Shown: in pieces, positions 45,304-53,649 of the stretch
Layout of the letters: each line of letters opens with the position of its first letter
Numbering within the stretch: the first letter of the stretch is position 1
Assembly: GCA_001939145.1 (NCBI GenBank)
Contig: LSRX01000800.1
Location: forward strand, 253,020 to 317,019
Source of the DNA: Symbiodinium microadriaticum
Lineage: Eukaryota > Sar > Dinophyceae > Suessiales > Symbiodiniaceae
Reading direction: 5' to 3'
DNA length: 64,000 bases
Program-made: the position numbers and the translations under genes
Notes under the pieces: generated by a model
The model's database searches: none
Told to the model about the DNA's origin: nothing
The model's input: only the letters and a program-made list of their open reading frames with translations

Positions 45304-45939
45304 CTACCCTATGCCGGTCCTGTCCCTCTGGATTTTGCAGAGAAACTGCTGGCCCTGCTGTGCACATGAGCGGCATAAGCCATGCCCACACGCAGCTCCA
45401 CATCGCTCCACGGAACTGCGGAAGCTATGCTTTCTACCGAAGCTCAGGCGGCTGGGCTGATTCCCTGGCTCTTTCAAAGGGCTGCAGCTCACGCAAGGGG
45501 CTGTGGCAGATGCAAGGCTCGGCCCTTCCTGAAATCGCATGGCGCCTCTTCTGCAGAAGCTTCCTGAAGTGGCCAGAAGATCTCGTTCCTGAAAGCGCGC
45601 GGGGAGGGCGCTTGCGGCAGCCGCACTCTTTGGGAGGAGGAGGCAACAGCGTGTCGCAAGTCGCGGCGCGGCCTTGCAACCTCGGACTCCTCCAGCTCGA
45701 GGCGGCGAAGTGCTCCAGGGCCCCTCACAGGAGACGGGAGACTCCGGAGAGGGTTCCGGACTGTGAGCTCTGAGGCTCTGAGCTGCCTCTCCACGACGGT
45801 GCCGGGTACGTCGAGGCCGAAAGAGCTCAGGAAGCCTGGCGAAGCGCAAAGTGCAAAGCGACGGAAGACGAGACGAGAGACGAAGACCCTCACGGGGACG
45901 AGCGGCAGCTGCTTGACACCATCGCCACAGCTCGAGCAC
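45304..45939 (-). CDS. possible exon upstream of the VIT/vWA gene, unrecognised
   Basis: Two overlapping minus frames (45939-45304 and 45893-45489) are both open for more than 130 codons and rich in Arg, Ser, Ala and Pro. The pattern is also what GC-rich non-coding DNA gives. No motif is recognised, and coding status and frame are uncertain. Confidence 0.2.
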   Translation of the reverse strand: MLELWRWCQAAAARPREGLRLSSRLPSLCTLRFARLPELFRPRRTRHRRGEAAQSLRAHSPEPSPESPVSCEGPWSTSPPRAGGVRGCKAAPRLATRCCLLLPKSAAAASALPARFQERDLLATSGSFCRRGAMRFQEGPSLASATAPCVSCSPLKEPGNQPSRLSFGRKHSFRSSVERCGAACGHGLCRSCAQQGQQFLCKIQRDRTGIG

Positions 45940-46060
45940 CGGGACCAGCTGACCGCCAGGGCAGACGCGGATCAGTCAGGAGGATGTCGAGACTTGTGCC
46001 TCAACAGACACGAACTCTCTAATATTTTATATCTTTCATCTGCAAACATTGCCCAACATG

Positions 46061-47595
46061 CTAACATAAAATGCAGCCCCGGAGGCTTTGGAGTCTCAGG
46101 ACGTGCACGGCAACGCCATTGCTTGCCTCCTGAAGCACAGAACAACGAAGGCAGAAGCTAAAGAGTCTTTCCTCCATGCCAGCATGATCCCTCCGGCTTC
46201 CTTCGTGGCGCCGGGGCCCAAAGAGATGCACAACCGTTTCTCGGTATCTTGGCATTGCTCACTGCGGATCACAGCCTCGATCACCCAGCTCCGTGGATTG
46301 GATGGCGGATGGAAGGGTTAGCTAAACATGCACACCTGTCAGTACCTGACTTGTGTGTGCAGGCGAATGGCAACGCAAGTGGACCGAGGCAGGCCGATGC
46401 TTTCCAGCAACTGAGCCTGTGCAGATCGTACGACCTGAGCATCCGCATGCCGCGATAGTGCCAAAGAAGAGCATCATGCAGCAACATGAACACGTCTCGG
46501 GCATTTCTCCAGCTGTGCTCCAACGGCTGTGCAATTTTGGGGCCTTGTGATGGACTTGAAAGAGCTTCTCAGCCTATACACCTTACTTTCTGGTTCTCGA
46601 CACTCTCAGCATCCCTCAGCCTGTCCGACCCTCCCGGCCGGCCTGGCCTCATTCCAGGCCTCGGCAGCGTTTGGGACCCGGCACGCCAAAGGCTCGCCGC
46701 GCGCCGCCAGCCGCAGCGCCAGCTTGGACCATTCCGCCCTGAAGGAGGAAGCCTCATGGCCAACATGCACGGTCAGTCTTTGCAGCTTCCGACCATGGCT
46801 TTGGAACCGATACTTTCCACCTCCTATACTTGCAGCCTTGCCCCCAAGACACTCCATGTTTGCGGAAGATAAGGTCTTTGTCACTACCAGCTTGAGCACA
46901 AAGTACCTGAGACATCACCAAAAGTATGCAGACAGAACCATCCCCAAGAGAGTTTTTCAGACATGTTCCCAGCAAACTCCTACTGAAGGCAACCTAGCAA
47001 GTCTCCAGATGCATCTGCGTGACTTGCATCAAAGCATTGGCTTCGTCCTCGGGCACCGCCAGGGCCAGCATGGCTGGCTTGAAAACGTCTCGGCGCACAC
47101 ATCCTGGTGAGACGAAGGTGGCAGGCTTCCCTCACAGCTGCCGGACCTACCCAACTCCGCCTTTGAACTCCAATGCTGCTTTCCAGCCACCACGGGGCGG
47201 CTCCACAGAGAGGAGCCCAGTGTTGCCAGTGCTGCTAAGGTGGACCGCCTCTACTGGAGCTCGGAAAACGAAGCCGGTTGTGTCGGCAGTGTCGTTCATG
47301 TGCCACGAGGTGTCCTGCAGGACGCGCAGAGCGCAGGGCAGAGCGCAGGGCAGAGCGCAGGGCAGAGCGCAGGGCACGCCGCAACAGCCGGGATTGCATC
47401 GAAGCTGACAGGGAGACAGTCAAAAAGGTCAGCCTCCACGCAGTAGTAGATGATGGCACCGGTAGGTGATCTGTAGAAGGAACGCTTGTTGTGCCGCCCA
47501 GACCACTTGTAGGTGCCGCTGCAGCGTCCCGCATTGCTGACCTGTCTGAGCCCGGTTGGGGCAGAGACTTTATGACTTATGAGAGCTCCACCCAC
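46061..47595 (-). CDS. probable further exons downstream of the SPRY region, unrecognised
   Basis: Minus blocks with protein-like sequence are: CSGTYKWSGRHNKRSFYRSP then TGAIIYYCVEADLF (about 47540-47430); VLQDTSWHMNDTADTTGFVF then VEAVHLSSTGNTGLLSVEPP (about 47325-47180); DVFKPAMLALAVPEDEANAL (about 47085-47025); ASSFRAEWSKLALRLAARGE (about 46755-46695); SWRNARDVFMLLHDALLWHY (about 46515-46450); and EAVIRSEQCQDTEKRLCISL (46278 to about 46215). The first is a compact strand-rich unit. They may be one gene with the SPRY exons upstream or several genes. A 12-base tandem repeat lies inside at 47329-47378. Confidence 0.4.
47329..47378. repeat. 12 bp tandem repeat, about four units
   Basis: The unit is GAGCGCAGGGCA, repeated without shift in frame. 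It reads as (ALPC)n on the minus strand and as SAGQ repeats on the plus strand. Because the unit is a multiple of three, it keeps an open frame in several registers. Confidence 0.92.
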
Positions 47596-47812
47596 TCAAC
47601 CACTCTCCACTCCTGCCTGTACGGTCCAGCAGCGAGCCTTCTGCTTGTACTTCTGCGCAGCAACCAAGCGAAGCACGTTTCGCTTCAGGCTCACCTCGCC
47701 ATGGATCTGGGCTTCCTGGACAACCGAAACTCAAAACATGCCTCCAAACCTAAGCCTGGCAAAGCTTTGCACACGTCTCTTCGACAGATGCCATGGTAGC
47801 ATGAGCACAAGC

Positions 47813-48998
47813 CTAGCTTCCACAAGAAGCCAGCACGTTCCCCTGCAGTGTCTCGAAGACTTTGCTAGTTTTACGACCGAGGATCCTACGGCCATGGGTG
47901 GGCAGAGACCGAAGGTGGGAAATCGTCCTTGTAGATGGAGAGCACGCTCGAATCTCCGACAGCTGGGCAGTCGATTGGGATCCGCCCGCGGCCAGCCCCA
48001 GGCCAGCTGTCCCACTTGTAGGACTTCCTCGGGTTCTGCAGATTTCTGCAGATTTCGGTGGTCCAAGTCCTGCTCCCGGGGCTCCATGAATGCATCGAAA
48101 AATGCAGCTAAGGAGCGGGGGCGGATGCTTGAAATCTGGGCCGAACTGGAAGGAGGCACGACCTTTCACGGAGATCGCCGGGTAGAGGCCTTCAAAGAAC
48201 GAGGGCATGTCCTCTTGCAAGAGCTGTGGCTTCCACGGTTCGCTCCACGCCCCATTCGATGCGAAGCATACAGCATTCAAGTCAAAGTCTACCACGACGC
48301 CGACCACGACCTCTAGATTATCTGGAGGATTTCGGGCCGAGGCTTTCACTTGTTGACCTGATGATGCAGATGATGCTGATGACGACGATGATGACGATGA
48401 ACAGCACTGTTTGCTTTTGACTCAATTGGGCCATACTTCCAATCATCAGAATGGCATGGTCGGCATGGTCTCTTGCCGCACATCTGAGCCTGTCTCCCAG
48501 CCGCACCTCCTTCCCAGGCTCCAGGCTTCTTGTTGTTACACAGGACCACACGTGGCACCCCCCCCGCTGCAACAAAGAACTGCAACTTAATAGGCTTAGA
48601 ATTGAAGCTCTTTCTCTCTGTAGAACTGCTGAAAATTGAAAATCATTTCTTCTGTCCGTATTTTCGGCTTCCCTCCACTGAGGCCAGGAGACGGTCTCGG
48701 CGAGGAGCTGTTGGCCATCCTCCTCCCAGTAGGCTTCAGACTCCTTCTTCTTCCAGCTGACATCATTCCAGGCACAGAACGGCCCACCCTTGAGGCATGC
48801 ACCTTTCAGTCCCGAGACATAGCTGTGAGACACACCGGCTGCCGTGCTAGTGCCCGATGCCGACTCTTTCGGGAATCTAAGGTCAGCACCGTGCATGCCA
48901 TCAACCCCACAGCTGCACTCATCGTCGCCAACCCCAAACCTGGACTGGACACCAGGCGAGCACTGGAATTCCTCGCTGGCCAAACCAACCTGCACCAC
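47813..48998 (-). CDS. SPRY-domain protein region
   Basis: The N-terminal half of a SPRY domain is VGLASEEFQCSPGVQSRFGV then GDDECSCGVDGMHG (about 48992-48890), the conserved GxGDDxxSWxxDG-like segment. The C-terminal half is VVVGVVVDFDLNAVCFASNG, then SFFEGLYPAISVKGRASFQF and GPDFKHPPP (48322 to about 48115). The two are split by about 550 bases that include a second plausible exon, GGPFCAWNDVSWKKKESEAY (about 48790), and a GAT-type microsatellite. SPRY domains are protein-interaction modules, and the partner here is unknown. The first exon seems to begin after an acceptor GCAG|GT near 48990. The domain call is firm for the C-terminal half. Confidence 0.7.
48362..48402. repeat. GAT/GAC trinucleotide-rich tract
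   Basis: An imperfect GATGAT run within the probable SPRY intron. On the minus strand it reads as Ile/Val-rich and mimics a membrane span. Confidence 0.85.
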
Positions 48999-49622
48999 AA
49001 GCGGAAGCGAGCGCGGAAGCGAAAGAGATCAGAGAGATCAGAGTCGTTGGAATTTCGACCGTTCGACCGGACCTGGGGCAGACAGCAGCCCTCCACCAGC
49101 TCCACCTCGAAGAACACACAGCCTGCGCACTGCGCTGCCCCACTCGTCCGCACGCCCCATGCATTTGCGAAGGATGTGCGTAGCTCTACGAACTCGCCAT
49201 CCTTATCTCATCTTGCCGGGCTGGGGAGTTACAGATCAAATCCCGCCCTGTGCGGGCGCCTGGCTCTGCTGAAGCTTCAGCGGAAAGCGGCATGTCGTTG
49301 TCTCTAATTTTCTGTGGCTGAGAGAATGGGGTTCGCTCTCTTAGGCTAGAGAAGTCGAAGAACTCCTCTGTTCTACCGTCTGCCCGGCAGGTCTCATGTG
49401 TCCGACTTTCACGACACTAACATACACTAACTAGATCAGCATCATTTGCTGGGTTTGTCCCGGCTTTAGCGCTTCCTTACATTGCGACAAAGTCCCTGGG
49501 GCCACATGGGGATCTCCCTTTTTCTTTCGGACCCGGCGACACCGTTCGCGGATTTTTGAGATTTCTCTTTCGCCCGCTCACCTGTCACTGTGCTTCTCGC
49601 AAGCTCCGGCCTTTTTTGCGCT

Positions 49623-49907
49623 TCAGCTGCGGGAAGCCGAACGTAACCCACTGCTGTGTGGGATCTTCAGTACTGCCTCGGACGTTTTGCAGACGAACAG
49701 AGATCGCAGATTCGTCTTTCCCGAGGCGCCTCGCAGCAGCCGTGGGGCCTCTGAGCTGGGACGTGCAGGTGGCGCTGTGGCCACATCCACGAGCTTGCGA
49801 ATCTCCTCCTCTTCGTATTCCTCTAACACCTGGGCATACGAGGCTTCGTTGGGGTTGAAAAACATCTCATAGTCGACGGCGTGCCTCAGCCATGGTCTAA
49901 AACACAC
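49623..49907 (-). CDS. possible single exon, acidic protein
   Basis: The frame reads DYEMFFNPNEASYAQVLEEY, then EEEIRKLVDVATAPPARP and a basic stretch ending SLFVCKTSEAVLKIP. Strong acid/base alternation and low GC bias in third positions make coding likely. No family is recognised. It lies between the SPRY region and the LINE fragment. Confidence 0.35.
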   Translation of the reverse strand: MCFRPWLRHAVDYEMFFNPNEASYAQVLEEYEEEEIRKLVDVATAPPARPSSEAPRLLRGASGKTNLRSLFVCKTSEAVLKIPHSSGLRSASRS

Positions 49908-50015
49908 GAGGCTTTAAGAGACCTCTGCAGAACAAACAGTGGGCGGCCCAGAACATAGCAGCGGAAACGGCCCAACGGAGAGACGCCAGGCCAGACCTCC
50001 ACGACACGCTCCCCA

Positions 50016-50438
50016 ATGAAGACCAGTTCGGTGTTAAAGGGCTGGAACAAGCACTGCAGAAATTTGAAACACAGAGCCAGTGGACCAGACCCCATTCCCA
50101 ATGAAGTTTGGCTGCTGCTAGATGATGACGTAGCCCTACTACTGGAGTTGTTTCACAACCACTCTTGGCAAACAGGGACCATACCGGACACATGGGCAGA
50201 AGCTGTAGTCGTCTCCATTTATCAAGGTAAAGATCGGCCCTACAGTGTAGTCTTTGCTTCTGCTTACAAAGACCATATTCTAAACACAGGTAGACGCAGA
50301 GGTATGCAGCTTCCCTACTTCGTGACTAAACGGAATTACCCAGACCTCTGGAAGCCGGACCACCCCGCAACGAGGAACACACCTCAACATAAATACGTTC
50401 TCATCTCCATACAGTTGCGGAAATCGTTCGTCCTTTGA
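50016..50438 (+). mobile_element. LINE-type reverse transcriptase fragment (N-terminal palm)
   Basis: The plus frame reads HRASGPDPIPNEVWLLLDDD then LFHNHSWQTGTIPDTWAEAV and VVSIYQGKDR. This matches the start of the non-LTR reverse transcriptase domain (K-A-x-GPDxIPxE ... P-x-x-W-x-x-A-x-V-x-x-I-Y-K-G-K). It then breaks off before motif A. The preceding plus sequence (QWAAQNIAAETAQRRDARPD, about 49940-50000) may be the same element in another frame. It is a truncated, dead copy and the only clear plus-strand coding signal outside the 21-22 kb inverted repeat. Confidence 0.75.
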
Positions 50439-50463
50439 GTTGGCGACAAAGCGCACACCTCCC

Positions 50464-53400
50464 TCAAAAAAAAAAAGACACCTCGGCATCCCGGTTTCCC
50501 GTCCCCCGAATGATTCTTGCACCTTGACTGGTCGGCCCTGCCAGTTCCCCACATGCCCACTTCCTGCTGCGAGGCACGTGCGCATACTTGTCGAGCACTG
50601 CCAGTCGGGATCCTGCGAGAGGGGCCAGGAAGAGCAGACCGAGCCACTGGCCCTCAGCTTTCAAATGTGTTGTGCATCCCTCGAGCCTGAGATGCCTCCA
50701 GAATCCTCAGGCGCGAAGGTACAGCGAAGCCGGACATCTTTGAGGACCAGGTAGGAGTCACCATATTGGAAGGCCGGCTTGCAACCTTCGAAGTCGTTGG
50801 TGACCTGAGTTACCCGCCACGCACATGTGACGTACTAAGTCACGTACCGACACGGTGTGTGACACCAGTCACGAATTACACGAATTAGTCCAATTTCGCC
50901 GTCAAGCTTGCAGCTGCCGCATCCAGCCAACGACTTTACATCGATTCATTCTTCCACTGTAGCTTCCCATTTCGGGCCGTGGGCTCCGATTCCGTCGGGC
51001 TGCTGTCCCCTCTGCGTTCGGACCCAACCCGAGGCTTGCACTTGGAGCCTGCGATGCCTCTAGTCGAACTCCTGACTCCAACCTCTCGTGCCCCATCTGC
51101 TTGTTTAACCATGTTTTACCAGGCTCCTCTCTGAGATCGAGTTCAGAGCAAAGCAATCTCAGCGAGCTGTTCTCAAAATTCTCCTGCAGCGATCCCGTGG
51201 CGTTTCGGCGATGCCTCACCAAGCCCGAAAATCGGCCAAATGAATAGTTGTCCTGGCTTTTCGGCTCTCGTGCTGTGAGTGATGTGGATCTAAGGCATCG
51301 TGCTCCCGTCTCCCCTTGTTCCACACACAAAGATACATGAAGACTGTCATGGACATAGATTTGAAGTCAGATCCACATCCAGAGACGAGCCCAGGAACGT
51401 GGAACCCCAAGAAGGAAGGCACGTGGCGATCACAAGCAGAGGGTCACTTTAGCTCCGAAGTGTCCCTTGCCTTTGTTCCTTCTCGTTTTTGTTCACCGGC
51501 TCCTCTACTAATGCTGCCAGTGACATTCAGAGCACCGTACTTGCATCGCTCGAAGGGCTTGGCATCGTCATACGCATCTCCGAAGAGGTCACGCTCCCAC
51601 GTAATGCGCGTCTGATTTCCTGTCCGTCCGCGGGGAAGTACACTGTACGAATGAAATGCAAGAGCCATCCTGGTCCGATTGCTGCGCCAAGTGGCCCTCA
51701 TCGATGGCTCCATATGATGTCTTGGTCTCAAACTGGCTCCTGACAAAACTTGCAGAAGCATCTGCGCGGTGGCAGTGCCACACATCAGCAGACTAGTCCT
51801 GTAGTACTCATCGGACTCCAGAAAGCGACCCACGGTGTCGATATTGACATGGATGATGACAGGAGCGAGGTCTTGTATCCAACTCAGAACAGCCTGCCAC
51901 AGACCATTAAATCTCCGACCACGAGAAGCTGCGAGAAACGACGAGTCCGCCTGCAGCTCCTTGTCACTGAAGCCCATCTCCTCGAAGCGAGCCAGCACTC
52001 TTTTCTCGGCATCCTCACAGGAGAAGCGATCCGTGTCGCCTAAGACGTTGCTCGGGATGGGTCCTCGTGGCTGGCTGTGGCATGTGCTCGGACCTGTGAC
52101 AAGGCCCGGCGCTGGCAGCTCGTCAGACGGCACACCTGCCGGCTCTGAGTTGCGATACCCGCGCATGCGCGGCCGTCAGAGCCGAGGCCGTGCCTCGCGC
52201 ATCTCGGAAGCCGGGTAAATGGAGTCCCAGAAGCCCTGGTCCTCCTCGTGAATGCCGACCTATCGCGGACCCGCGTTCTCATCAGCTTGCACAGGCACAG
52301 GGCACAGGGCGCCTCACGAAGGGCTGCCGCCACCTCGGCGTCCTCTTCCGTGCTCACCACCCAGTGTGCCGGAACGCAAGTCTTGCGGCCGCTCCTGTGG
52401 GAGTTGCGGCTCCAAGAACAGTCGCGAGCACGGTCTAGTCTTTTCGTCGTTTTGCCGTGCCTCAAGAACTCTAGCTGCACTTCCAGCTGAGAAGGGCAGG
52501 CGATGTCTTCTTCTCCCTTGAAGTGCACCCCGATGACTATCGCCTCTTCAGGCTCTTCAGACTTTGTGCGATGAGGCTTTGTGCCAGCCTGAGTCCGGGG
52601 AGGGCAGGACTGAAGCACTGCAGGCATTTGCAAGTGCTGTCCATGCGACATAGAAGTGGCTCCGCACCCGCGCTCCAACGGCCACGCCCGCCAGGCTGGT
52701 CGCATCCCGCCGCAAACTCGCCACCTGCGAGACGACAAAAGCAGCTGCAGCTCGAGAGCAGGCGCGAGCGTTGCTGGGNNNNNNNNNNNNNNNNNNNNNN
52801 NNNNNNNNNNNNNNNNNNNNNNNNNNNNNNNNNNNNNNNNNNNNNNNNNNNNNNNNNNNNNNNNNNNNNNNNNNNNNNNNNNNNNNNNNNNNNNNNNNNN
52901 NNNNNNNNNNNNNNNNNNNNNNNNNNNNNNNNNNNNNNNNNNNNNNNNNNNNNNNNNNNNNNNNNNNNNNNNNNNNNNNNNNNNNNNNNNNNNNNNNNNN
53001 NNNNNNNNNNNNNNNNNNNNNNNNNNNNNNNNNNNNNNNNNNNNNNNNNNNNNNNNNNNNNNNNNNNNNNNNNNNNNNNNNNNNNNNNNNNNNNNNNNNN
53101 NNGCACCTCGGCTTCGGCGCCAGGGGCGCGGGGCGCCGCGCATCTCTCTCTTCAAAAGTCCACTCGCAAGTGTCGCAATGCAGTTCAAGGCTCTCCCCCC
53201 ATGCGGCCAACAAAGTCCTGGAACTCGTCCAAGCTGATGCTGCCTCAGCGGGACGGGGCTGGACTCGGTCGAGCAAAGGAGCTAAGCTGAAAAATCTAGG
53301 AATTGAGGCCGGTGCCATTTTCGTCATGGTCCAACTCCGTCGGGTCCACATCGAAGCCAAGATAAGCTGCCAGGCGTGCTAGCTCGCCGTCATCCAGATG

Positions 53401-53644
53401 ATCTGACCTCGCTTCTACCGGCTCTACATCTGCCTGCGTCGAACTCTCGGGAGTTGGGTCCCACACCGGTCCACGTCGAAGCGGCGGAAGGCAGTGTCGA
53501 TGCGATGCCGATCAAGATCAAGACCTCTTGGACCAGAACCCTCTCGCCACATACAATCAAACACGCAATCCTGCCGTGCACCCGCAGCTCGTGACGTGCA
53601 CGACTCATGCAGCTGAGCCACCACGGGTGATCCGGGCAAGGCAA
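50464..53644 (-). CDS. EF-hand and DUF3626-like fusion protein, multi-exon, interrupted by gap
   Basis: EF-hand part: HRIDTAFRRFDVDRCG (about 53520-53475), GELARLAAYLGFDVDPTELD then HDENG|SISLDEFQDFVGRMGG (about 53390-53190). Across the 53244-53315 intron the second loop is a canonical 12-residue calcium loop. A gap (52779-53102) follows, then an acidic block with EEAIVIGVHFKGEEDIACPS (about 52545-52480) and a Cys-containing EAPCALCLCKLMRTR. The DUF3626-like part is LSWIQDLAPVIIHVNIDTVG then RFLESDEYYR|SQFETKTSYG AIDEG|NQTRITWERDLFGDAY and FERCKYGALNVTG (about 51910-51530), later FQYGDSYLVLKDVRLRCTFA (about 50780-50720) and SRLAVLDKYAHV (about 50610-50575). Two introns in this domain are fixed exactly. 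Whether both halves are one gene depends on the gap. Calcium binding is expected; the DUF3626 function is unknown. Confidence 0.72.
51620..51695 (-). other. GC-AG intron (76 bp) in DUF3626-like domain
   Basis: The donor is GATGAGG|GC and the acceptor GACAG|GA, phase 1. It joins SYGAIDEG to NQTRITWERDLFG. Confidence 0.78.
51740..51798 (-). other. GA-AG intron (59 bp) in DUF3626-like domain
   Basis: The donor is CTACAG|GACTAG and the acceptor TGTCAG|GAGCC, phase 2. Splicing restores YYRSQFETKTSYG, the conserved YRxQFET motif. No GT or GC donor gives this join. Confidence 0.8.
52779..53102. other. assembly gap (N)
   Basis: 324 unknown bases inside the EF-hand/DUF3626 gene. Flanks are ordinary GC-rich sequence and not inverted copies of each other. 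Confidence 0.99.
53244..53315 (-). other. GC-AG intron (72 bp) inside an EF-hand loop
   Basis: The donor is GAAAATG|GC and the acceptor CTGAG|GC, phase 1. Splicing gives DHDENGSISLDE, a perfect 12-residue EF-hand loop. Confidence 0.85.
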
Positions 53645-53649
53645 GCCTG

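Noticed and set aside
48362..48420. Ile/Val-rich membrane span in the SPRY region
   Set aside because: It coincides with a GAT/GAC microsatellite and lies where the SPRY intron must be.
52040..53360. Open frames running through the second gap
   Set aside because: Unknown residues make up much of the frame. The real EF-hand and DUF3626-like exons are in other registers.
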